Assembly: GCF_004210375.1 (NCBI RefSeq)
Contig: NC_134830.1
Span: 169,515,874 to 169,579,873, forward strand
DNA from: Tachypleus tridentatus
Lineage: Eukaryota; Arthropoda; Merostomata; Xiphosura; Limulidae
Direction: 5' to 3'
Length of the DNA stretch: 64,000 bases
Of the stretch, positions 12,084-24,000 are shown piece by piece. The notes below the pieces were generated by a model, which searched no databases, was not told where the DNA came from, and was given only the letters and a program-made list of their open reading frames with translations. Every line of letters starts with the position of its first letter. Position 1 is the first letter of the stretch. The translations under genes and the position numbers were made by a program.

Positions 12084-15000
12084 GTTTACACAACTTATCC
12101 AGTCGTTGAGAAGATAGTAAGAGAATTAACAAAATGAATGAACTTAGCGGATTGCAAACATTGTAAGCAGAGCATATTAAAAATAAAAAAAAGCAACTTC
12201 AGTGCAATAGTTGTATGCCAATGATTTAGATGCAGAATTTCCCAATGAATATATCCATTGTAGCACTGGTCTGTACTACATATTTTCCACTCCTTTTGGG
12301 TTAAAGTTAACTGAAATTTTATTTTTCTCTATAATTCATAAGAATGAATGCGCCTATCGGATTTGCCGAATTAAAGTGATGAAAGAAACTTAAGGTAGTA
12401 CTGAGAAGCCCTAACTAAGACATTTTTCTTTAATATGCTGTTTAAACAGAGTCAAATGGAATTAGTGGCAACTGTTTATTGTAGAAAAAAAACAAATGTA
12501 GAGAACGAAGTTTCGAAAGTCATTCGTCTTGAAGAATGGACTCTTTCTACACTTTTTGTTTTCTACAACCGATAGTTGCCGCCAATTCCAGTGCACTCAT
12601 TAAGACATTTATGTTTACATTCAGTATTTTTATTTGAATACATTGTATTGATATTATATTTGGTTATTTCTTTTGTTTCGGTGTTGTCTTGTAAATATTT
12701 AATGAATTAAGTAAATGAAATTTTGTAATATGATTTAATAATTTGAACAATCTAGATTGGTACCATTTTCCCTCTCATATTCGTTGGTTATAAACATATG
12801 GAGGGAAAAGAACGACGTTAAGGAATTTGCATATGTATCCGAAAGAGGGGAGTGCTAAAAATTGTTACACTCGGGAGGAAAAAATTAATACGACCATGTA
12901 AGGAAAAGTCTTAAGTATAAATCAATAAATGTACAAAGTAAAAGAAAGAACATTTAAGTTTATTTTGCATTCCTTTAATAGACCTTTAGAATATAAATAT
13001 AATATTTGCAACTGCATATGTAAGGGTAACTTAACTTCACAGAATAGAATAGAAAATGTTCAGTAAATCGTTACCAGTGAAAAAACGTATATCATCGACT
13101 TTTGACCAGATGTCCCTCCGTCGGATGCCGGAAATGTTAATCATATATTTCTTACAGTTAATTTAACAATTTCTTTGTATCGTTAAAATGTTCACAGTAT
13201 ATCTGTTTTTGTCTGTACATCACATTATTTTAGCGTAACGCTAAACTTAATTTTCCAGGGTATTGAGCTAGGCATAACTGGTTAATAGTAGGCTTAATTT
13301 GAGCCTCTTACTGACTGGGCTAAAGAGTTACACAACCATTAGGCCTATTGGAAGGTGAACTGTAAATATAATTTTAATTTTACAGCATTGCATATTGTTA
13401 CCCAAAGTTAACAGTATATCATATGACCGTAGACATAGCATCGGATAGGGTGATTTGGATGAAATGTCAGTATCTTTATACATAAGTTTACCTTAATAAC
13501 TGAAAGTGTTCAACCATTTTATCTCAAACATCAGCAAACCTAGCAACATCATTGTGTCATCATTAAATATCAGTTACGTATTTTAAACATGAACAATTTC
13601 GCTTAAATTAACTTATTATTTACACTAAATATTTACATGGAATAATACAACGTTCCTATCCCAATAATTTCGGAAGATATACAAGTTTACATCCTTCTTC
13701 TAAAAGTCGGGTATTTAAGCAACTCGACTCGCAATCTGCGAATCACATCAAACATGTTTGCTCTTTTAGCCAATGGGATTACAATGTTATTGCCAATCCC
13801 ACTATTTGTTGAGTAATTCAAATATTGGTGATGTTGAATAGCAGGCGATATACCTCGTGTAGGTTTGCGCACTCCTGCACTGGCATCTAACATATCTTCA
13901 AAACACAGGGTTCCGGAAATGTTACGCAGAATAATATTTCAAAAACGCACAGTGAAGGAAGCATAAATATATATTAGTACAATATTCATAAATTTATTTT
14001 CGTATTTTGCTTTCAAATTTCAAACAACTTATTTCAGTACAGGTAAAATGCAAAAAAAAAAGAGAGATAAAATCTCAGTTATTTGATACTCAAGGCAATA
14101 AATAGACCAACTTCATTTGATCGAAAACTTAGAACTACCAATTTAAAAGTAATAAGCAGTAATTTATATAGATGTACAGTGATCATATTTGTGAGTTTTC
14201 TATTAAGTACTTTGTTTTATATTTTGTAGAGTGTTTCATGAATAACCGTGAAGATCATTGTATGTGGTACCGACTTATTCCTATCCTCGGCTTAAAGTTT
14301 GTCAATTTACCTGATTGGTTTAGTCAATTTTAAGTTACTAGTTATGCATAGAGTAATTTTTAAAAAACTGGACGAAGAAAAACTGCCAAGGTAAAACAAT
14401 ATGCATTTGTATGATTTTCTGTTTTGTTTTATATTTGTTTTGCGATCTTCAACTGGCGGAGCAAACTTATAACATTTAAAATCAAGTTCTGATACCCGTG
14501 ATGGACGCATTGCAGATAGCCCGTTATGTAGCTTTGTGTTTAACTACAAATTTGTTTTTGATACTTGTATTCTAAACCAAGTAGAATATTATTTTGTTTT
14601 CTTAAACGTAAAACCAATATTGAAAACAGTGTAATTTTAATTCCAACAGCATTTATTTTGAAATTAGTCTTCTTTTATTTTATTTTTTTTGACGAGCACG
14701 TTTTAGTTTGGAATTTTAATATTGAAAATGTTTTCCATGTTTAATTGTCTCCTTGTAGGACAACGGCAGGATTATGGATTTACATTGCTAAAAAAATCAG
14801 GATTCTATTCCTTGCAATGGTCTCAGCAAATAGCCCAAAGTGACTTTGCTCTAAAACAAGCCAACCAAATTAATTTACCTTCCAACGGTTCAGAGGTAGG
14901 TCTGAAGGCTTATAAGGACTTCCGATACCTATAGTAGGTACAGCCTAGATAGTCCATTGTGTAAATTTGTGTTTAACGATAAACTAAAATCAATAAGATA

Positions 15001-18000
15001 ACAGGCACAAGCAGTGGAAAATCTGAATAAGAGGCAAGGTATGAGTAGCACATGGCTGTTCTTTATAATTCAAAAATGTTAACATATTTGTTCAAAAGAA
15101 ATATTAAGCATACCGTTGTATTACATGTTATGCAAGAATTACTGAGAAGAAAAAAATACTTTCTACCAAAAACAAAAACATACTAACTAGTAAAATAAAC
15201 TGTATTAACTTGCCAGCAGTGAGGACCATAACAATAATAAAGTTCGTAATGAATTCTTGTGATTTTTTTTCCATTTAAAAGTCTAAGGACCGCATCGCAA
15301 TCTTAGGGTTGTGGGTTCGAATCCCTGTCACATCAAACATGCTCGCCCTTTCAGCCGTGGGGGCATTATAATGTTGCGGTCAATCTTACTATTTGTTGGT
15401 AAAAGAGTAGCCCAAGAGTTGGCGGTGGGTGGTGATGACTAGCAGCCTTCCATATAGTCTTACACTGCTAAATTAGGGACGGCTAGCGCAGATAGCCTTC
15501 GTGTAGCTTTGCGCGAAATTAAAAAACAAACAAAATAATTGAAAGTCTAATAATTTGCTAACACATGCTTGCTTTAGAAGTAGAAGTTTAGACATAGCAG
15601 GTTTAAGAAATTGAATAAACTGCAACTATCTGTTGAAAGAAAAGCAGACGGCGTTTCAGTTTCTATACTACACCGAGGCCTCTATGGCTCATTAATTTTC
15701 ACAAGTCCATTATTTTCAAGGCAAGTTAAGATATTAACTCACAGTATTTAAACTCTTATAATTTTACTTTTTGTTCGTTTGTAAATAAGCCAAAAGTTAC
15801 AAAATGGGCTGTCTGTGCTATACCCACCAATGATATCGAAAACCATTTTTAGCTATATAAGCTTTTAGACTTACAGCTTAGTCACTGTGGGGGTTGGGGG
15901 TTAGTTGTTGTTTTCCTTATTTATTCGTTACTGTTAATCAGTTTATCTTGCTGAACATTTCTAAAACAAACAATTTTTATACAATTGTTGTGTTAATAAT
16001 CATGCATTATACAATTACTTTTTGTTAAAATTGATATGTTGCATTTACACAGAGTACAGTTTTATCAAAAGCTGGATAAATCGGTCTTCCATGAAGGAGC
16101 TCTTAATCCGGTAATTGAGGTAATTTCAAATTTTCTATTTATTTTACACTGTTATTAATTTATGATGAGAGCAAACTGTGTACTTAGAGCAAAACTTAAA
16201 ATCAAGGTGACTACCAATGTAAGTAAATATAATTTTGTTTCGTTCACTCTTATAAAGATCGCAAGCCATTGCTGCTGGCGATATTTTCGGTCATTACGTA
16301 ATCGTAATAACATCTCGCAAAGTTCGGTCAGCTTTGATTTGGATTAGTTCCAAATACATATATTAAGCTAACGATTCAAAACAAACTTCCACGTATATAT
16401 CCACCGAATGCAAATCAGTCTTTGAAACACAAGGATAAAAATAAAAGTATTAGCATGTGATATATTTAATACACTAATCGATACTGTTAATGATATTTCA
16501 CGAAACTCAGTTTGCCAGTATATATATAAAAGTACAAAAACAAATAAGGACTAGATTTGTTTTATATTACTGACTTATAGCTAAACATTCATAATTGTAA
16601 ACAATATTTCATGTGTATACGTATGCATGCTTATGTTGATATAATTAACAGCAAGCCAGTAAACTACACACTATCTCTCGTTTTTGTTGACATAAATGCC
16701 TTGCTCCTTTGAATAAGCAACAATTTAAACACTTAGCAGCTATGGGTTACCCTACAGCCACCGACGGTAGTAGTTCTGACGTATATAGCCTGAATGAAGG
16801 ACACACTGCCTGACTTTAGCTTCAAATGGTTTAATATTGGCTAGTTGGGGCAGTGACCTCTTCACTTAGTATTAATGCAACAGATGTAATTTAGTGTAGC
16901 ACAATATAAATGTTGTTTTTGCATATGTAATACAAATTTTGTTCCTGGATGGTATGGGTTATTTCTTGATTGTTTATGTTGTAAAAATACAGAAAATGGC
17001 CATTATACCCTTCAAACTTTGCTTATGTGACCTGAATATTGAAATTTAGAAATTAACGTATTTTCTATGTAAAAACGGGCAAATTTGCATTTTCATTTAC
17101 ATAAGGTCTGAATAAAACAACATATGAATCAACTAGTATTTATACTAAAGTTATACAAAAATTTGCGACTGTGATGTAAATCACTTTCACGTATCAGCCC
17201 CCGAATATAGTTTCCCATCATGTTTTCGTTATACGCTCTTTGGTAGCAGTATTCAATGTCCAGTATATATTGATGGAAAAGCTCGCCTTGCTCCTCTGAG
17301 TATGCTCCCATGTTCTCCTTGAATTTATCAAAATGAGCGTCAAGAATATGGACTTTCAGTGACATCCTGCAGCCCATTTTGCCGTATTTCTTCACCAGAG
17401 CCTCAACCAGTTCCACATAATTTTCGGCCTTGTGATTGCCCAAGAAGCCCCGAATTACTGCGACAAATCTGCTTCAAGTTTGTTTGTTTTTTCCTTCCTA
17501 CTGAGCTTCTTGGGGAATTCTGTGCACTCCAAAATCTTCTTTATTTGTGGTCTAATGAAAATACCAGATTTAACCTTTGCCTCAGACAGCTTGGGGAAGA
17601 AGTCTCGGAGGTACTTGAAGGCTGCAGGCTTCTTATCAAGAGCTGTGACAAATTGTGTCATAAGACCCAATTTTATGTGCAATGGTGGGAACAACACCTT
17701 CTGGAGGTCCACTAGTGGCTCACACTTGACTTTGTGCCTCCTCACAGAGAACTTGATCCGTTGTGGCCAGTGCTTCCTGTTGTAGTGCGCTGCGGTGTCT
17801 CTGCTGTCCCAGAGGCAAATATAAGAGGGAAAATTGGTAAAGCCTCCTTGGAGACTTTACATCAGAAATGCCATCATTTTGAAGTCTCCGATAACCTCCC
17901 AGCTATAGTAATCATACTTCAAGGCTTCTAGCAAGGTCTTGACGCTTTTGTATTCCTCTTTGAGGTGAACCGAAAGATATTTAAATTTTAAAGGGTCTAA

Positions 18001-21000
18001 ATTTTGTATAATATAAAATCTTACTATTCAAGCAAGCAGAAAATTGTCCGTCTTACCTTCTAGAGTTTTTTGAAGTGTTCGCAGGTAAAATGAGGTGCCC
18101 AGGGTTTGTCTTGATACCCGACAGGCATGCCGAAATATGCCTTGTAGGATTCACACATTTTAGTAGATGCTGTAACAGAGTACTTTTTCGCTCTTGTCTT
18201 GATAAATTGACCACATACATAGCAGAATGCGTCTGGATAATGCTTGCAGCTTCTTGATGCCATCTCTGATAAAATCAGATAGGTCTATTTGTTCACTTAG
18301 GCAGCTAGAACTAAACTGAAGTGGTGAGCCCCTGTATATATATCACTATGGAAAGTTATAGAAAATTCTAAAAGGTTCTTGAAAATTGTCGTAAGTTCTA
18401 CAACATTCTAGAAAGTTCTTGAATATTCTTGTAAGTTCGAGAAAATTTTCTATTAGCTATTCAGCACTGAATCTACCTGGAATTTATGGAAAATGGGTAA
18501 ATTTGAAAATTTCGTTACCCAGGTCACAAAAGCAAAGTTTGAAGAGAAAAATAGGTCTTTTCCATTTACTTTAGGCATAAGCAATTGGGAAATAACTTTC
18601 TGCTCAGAAACAAGAAAAAGTAAATATTTTGTTACATAATGATATAGGTCATAATGTTATGTTCCAGTTATGAATAAGTTTGTATTTTTTGTCAGTTCAC
18701 AGTTGTTATTAAAGAAAGAATAATAATATCGCACTAGAAACTCTACAATGGTTATAATTATATAAAAAACAACAACTAGAAAAGTTCATGATTTATCATT
18801 TGAAGCTAATCTTGTTAGTGGTATTGCACAGCTTCTTGTAAACCTATTTTATTCGTAATTCACATAATATAAATATTATATATTAGTTAAGTACGCCCCC
18901 TAGGTGATTAGTGATAAATTTAATGACTTACACTGCAAAACTCAAGGTTTCGATCCCCCGCGGTGAACAGAGTACAGATAGCTAATTATGTAACTTTACA
19001 TTAAGAATATAAGAAGCTAAGTATTGCAGACATAATATATAGTCGTTGAAAATTACAAGAACATTTATTTTTTTGTAAGCACAAAGTTATACAACGGGCA
19101 GTCTGTACTGTGTCCACCACGTGTATCGAAACCTAGTTTTTAGCGTTAAAAGCCTTCAAACTTACTACTGAGCTATTGGGAGGAACACAAGAAATATTGA
19201 TAAGAAATGTTTAATTAATATGCTACTTGTTTATTTTGTTCATCGTTGTAAGAATTAATTTGACATTCATAGTCCCTGATGTACGCCCTCTGGGTAGGCG
19301 AAGGTATATCAGCAACAAATTCCATTTTATTGGATAAATCTCAAAAGAAAGTTCTCAGGGAACTGCTCCACAACATAAGGAAAGGAAGGTTGTCTTTTAT
19401 TGATCTTCGTATTCACACCACTGCCATTATTCTTGCTGTCCTTAAGGTAAGTTTTAATGCTCGAGGGCGACCAATTGCCCGAAATATTTTTCATCAGCTC
19501 ACTTGCCAGGAAAACAATTTGATAAATTCAAAAAGTTTCTACATACAAACACGATAATAGCCCACTGTGTTAAATGAATAATCTAATACATAAGTGTGGG
19601 CTTTTTTATTTTTCAGAATATTCGGAAAAACATTCTAAATGTTCGGTGACCCTGATGCTCATAATGTAAAAAAAACTGTTAAGTTCATAAGGTGGAAAAT
19701 ACATTCTAGTAATGAATATAAAGTAACATTTAAGATTTAAACACCAAAAACTGGTGAAGCTTTAGAAAACACTATACCTAATATTTGCGGTAAAAATTTA
19801 CATAAACTGCGGAATTACCCCCCCCCACACACACACACACACTTTCCTCTTAGTTGAGCGAGTCCTGTTATTCATCAATCCAGTTGCATGGAAAAACAAA
19901 ACACAGTAAGTGGTTATAATACAGTTATTAACTACTTCACTACCATCATAACTGAATCTACAGAATTACAAAGTTTTTCCAATCGTAAAAAATCTCCAGA
20001 TCTACATAGTTTTCAGAAATCATTCCAAACTAAAATCATTCTAATTCGTATAAGACAAATTCATATCATTTCAACGTACCCTAAACTCTTATTTTCAGAT
20101 TGTGTTTTATGTAAAGGTGTTTAGCTTCTTGTGCGATAACATCAGTATTTTTATTATATACATTGGACAATAATAAGTATTTATATGAATCAATGAGTTT
20201 ATTTACTTGCAACGCTAAAATGCGGGGTTTGATTTTTCGAAGTGGACACAGCAGACAATTCAATGTGGTTTTGTTCTTAAAGATTATTCTGTTGTTTATT
20301 TGTTCCCAGTCTTGTCTGAATCATATTTTCAAATACTATTTTGATTTTACTTCATTTGTATTAAGAAATCCTAATATACCCTGTTTATTGTTGATTATGA
20401 AATAGTTGCACGTAAAATACCTTCATTATTAAACTTCTGAGTTGGATAATTATTTATTAATCCCAGTTTCATCGTCAAAACTAAGAGCTCAAAGTCTTGT
20501 AAATATTTCTTTTATTGTAAACCTAACAAAAAGAGATTATACAGTAGCGAATGCATTGTATTACATAGATGAAGGTACTTAATACAGAAATTCCTTAAGT
20601 GTTATATTTTACAATTCGTGTAAGATAAAAATTGCAACATTATAGAATGTGAACATGTATTACTGGCTGATATTTTCATTCCTGTAATTATTGTAATATT
20701 TAAATCAATCAGTACTTAAATAACCAGGGGATAAATTGTTCCGACTCTTGGCGTTCGTTGCCTTCTGCCTGGAATGTCAGTGGATCACAAGACGAAGTTC
20801 CACCTCGTTTAGTATCCAAATTTAACCACTGTTTAATTATTCGTTACAAAATAAAACAGTTGTATAAGTGATTATACATTCTACTTCACCTTGCACATGC
20901 ATTAAAAACATATATTGTGCTTTCTTTACATTATTTGCAGAATTGTAATCACTACTTGGCGTAAAAATACAAGTAGCACTAGCGAGTTAAACTCGGGAAT

Positions 21001-24000
21001 TTCGTTATCTTCTAATTTAAAAATGTGTGAATTTCATTTCAGAGCTGAAAAATTAAAAAAAAAAAAACATGACACAATAATGAATCAGTAAGTGTTCTTT
21101 ATTTTGTCTCGTTTTATAAACAGAAATACTTGCAAAGTCAGCAAGACACCCCCCTTCAATCTAAAAGATACTTAGAGTGGTCAAAACTTGTATCAGGTCT
21201 TCCAACTTTGAGAGATTCGCTAACGGAGAAAAGCCTCAAAACACAGAATGGAAAAGCCCAAGCTAAAATGTAAGGATTAGGAAGATACGTGTAAGTTGTA
21301 ATTATAAAAGAAAACTAACATTATATGGGCAGTATACAGGCCGTTAACAACTATTAACAAATTTCTCATTGCTAGAATCCGCTGACCCGTAAGCTTAACA
21401 ATACGTTGTACTGTAGTATATATATATACTTTATTATGTAACTTGTAAACAGTTGATACAAGTTTGAACGCTTTTAACGTAATTTGAATTATTTTTACGC
21501 GTAAACAACTGTGTATATAACGCCTTTTTTTCATATTTGATAAATACCAGAAGTAAATTTAATTTTATCATTAAAGTTTAAGCGCAGATAGCCCTTATGT
21601 AGCTTTGCGCGAAACTAAAAAAACAAAAAAAGAAGAGGGTGCAAAAAAATAAGTTATTATGTGACACATACAGACAAATTTACAACTGTACAGATTAAAT
21701 ATAGTATACATTGTAAACTCCCCAAAATTTAGGCCCGGCATGACCAGGTGGTTAAGGCATTTGAAACCCCCGTCACACCAAACATGCTCGCCCTTTCAGC
21801 CGCGGGGGCGTTATAATGTTACAGTCAATCCCACTATTCGTTGGTAAAAGAGTAACCCAACAGTTGGCGGTGATTGGTGATGGTTAGCTGCCTTCCCTGT
21901 AGTTTTACACTACTAAATTAGGAACGGTTAGGGCAGATAGCCCTCGTGTGGTTTTGCGGGAAATTCAAACCTAACCGCAAAATTTAAATTTTTGCTAAAC
22001 AAACGCCCAATATTGTTGTGTCCATAGTTTGAACACACGGTACGTATATTCAGTGTTTGTATTACTTCTCGTTCAAGAAAAGAAAAAGTCTGAAACTTTC
22101 TCCTAATTTTATGAAAAACATAAATTGTGAGTCTGTTAATCAAGGAGTAAATCAGTGCAAAATAACTAGTTAGTTTGTCAGTTATCGTTAACCAGCAGAT
22201 GAATGCGGTGCTATCTAGTGAGTATTGTATTTCGACGGATAAGTTGCTCTCGGTTAGACATAGGACTTCAGACCACTAGTAACGCCGGTTACGTTTAATG
22301 AGATTTGAATCTGATGAAATAACAACTCCGTTATCGTTAAGTAGGATGGGCTTTCTACTGTATTTTTTACCGAGTAATTCAAAATAATCCCTCTCACAAT
22401 CGAAACAGTTACAATAATATTAATGTTGTATTTATATAAATAGTTGATATTCTGTTAATGAATATCTTGTATTAAAAATGACCAAATTTGAATCTAATAT
22501 GATAAATACTTTTCATCTGAAATAAAACCAAATATATTATCTCAATAATTTAAACCTAAACTCTGATATCATATAATATTTTCAATCGATTGAAAACAAT
22601 AAATGTATCCCATTTAAGATAGGAGTTAATTCACTTCAAGTTACAAGTCCATCAAAAATGAAAAACATCCAAAACACGAGTATTTCAGTGTTCTGCTTCT
22701 AAACAATTAGTGTTTATTTCAGTGTTTCACACAGCTCAATTCGTTCTATTACTATTATTCTGTCTTCAGCATTATTATACAAACGACAACACCAGAAAAT
22801 CTGGTGAACTGATAAACATAGTTTGTTTGTGTATTGAATTTTGCACAGTTACCCATGGGCTAAACGTACTTGATTTTGAAGGGATAGAAGGAAAGTAGCT
22901 AGCCAACACCACCCACCAACCACCTCTTCGGCACTCTTTACCAATAAATATTGGGATTAACCGTACATTATAACTCATACATAGCAGAAAGGGTGGACAT
23001 ATTCGATGATGGGTTCCAACCCATGGCTAGTTTCTTTATTACCATTTCCTTTGTCACAAAAGTATTTTGTTACTCTTTGTTTTGAAAGATTCGTAAAGTA
23101 CTGCTAAAATGTAGCCAGAGAAATATAAGAATTTCACGGAAAATCATTTAACTTAAAACCACAACAACTTTAGAACATTTAGTGTTGCATGGTTTCAAAT
23201 TGTCGCTTTTTTCCCCTTTAATTGCCTAGTACCACGACACCAAATTACGGTTATTTATTTCAGGCTTTATCGTAAAAATACAAGGTGTTATTATGATCAC
23301 AATTAGAACTGCTCTTAATTTGAAGCTGAAAACCTATTCAACAGCTCTTATTCCAAAACAAACCATCGTCTTAATGATTTCTCAAAATCTAAAAAAAACT
23401 TGGTGCTGACCTATTAAATCTGATCAGTAATGAAAATAGAGAAAATCCAACGATTTACCATAAACTTACAAGATCAAAAAACCATCCATGATCAAGTATT
23501 TTCATGTCATGCCAAACACTCTAGGGGTTACCAAAATTCATAAGTCAAGTTATTCACTTTGACCAGCCTGGAATGGCCAGGTGGTTAGGGTGCTCGACTC
23601 GCAATCTGAGGGTTAAAATCCTTGTCTTACCAAACATGCTCCTACTTTCAGCTATGGAGATGTTATAATGTATGTTCCATCTCACTATATGTTGGTGAAA
23701 TAACAACTCAACAGTTGGAAGTGGGTAGTGATGAATAGATGCTTTGACTCTAGTTTTTCGCTGCAAAATTAAGGAGGGCTATCTGCGCTAGCCCTCCTGT
23801 AGATTTGTGCAAAATTCAAAACAACCGAAAACACTTCGATCAATTCATTCGTCTGTTAGATCTTGTAGTTATAAGTTACCACGATTTATTGTTCCTATTC
23901 TTAAGTCCTTGACGTCTAATAACTCAATAATTAAAATCTTTACCATTTTCTTCTAATATATTAGGGCTAGCTAGCTTAGATATCGAATCTATCTCTATAC

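Larger units (their letters stand above)
16930..18645 (-). mobile_element. Internally deleted DNA transposon with inverted termini and a heat-shock-type promoter
   Basis: The two ends are inverted relative to each other. CTTCAAACTTTGCTTATGTG then ACCTG at 17010-17035 pairs with CAGGTCACAAAAGCAAAG then TTTGAAG at 18519-18544. Looser pairing continues outward, for example GGTTATTTCTTGATTGTTTA on the left against the reverse of TAAGCAATTGGGAAATAACT on the right. Between them, on the - strand, lie in order a GAA/TTC array, a TATA box, an initiator, a start codon and a decayed gene. I infer one mobile unit inserted in intron 3 of the RhoGAP-like gene. The exact outer boundaries and the target duplication are not determined, and the transposon superfamily is not recognised. 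Confidence 0.65.

Noticed and set aside
16051..16059. Alternative exon 3 acceptor at the first AG of ACACAGAGTACAG
   Set aside because: It would shift the phase relative to exon 2 and run into a stop within nine codons. The second AG keeps the frame open.
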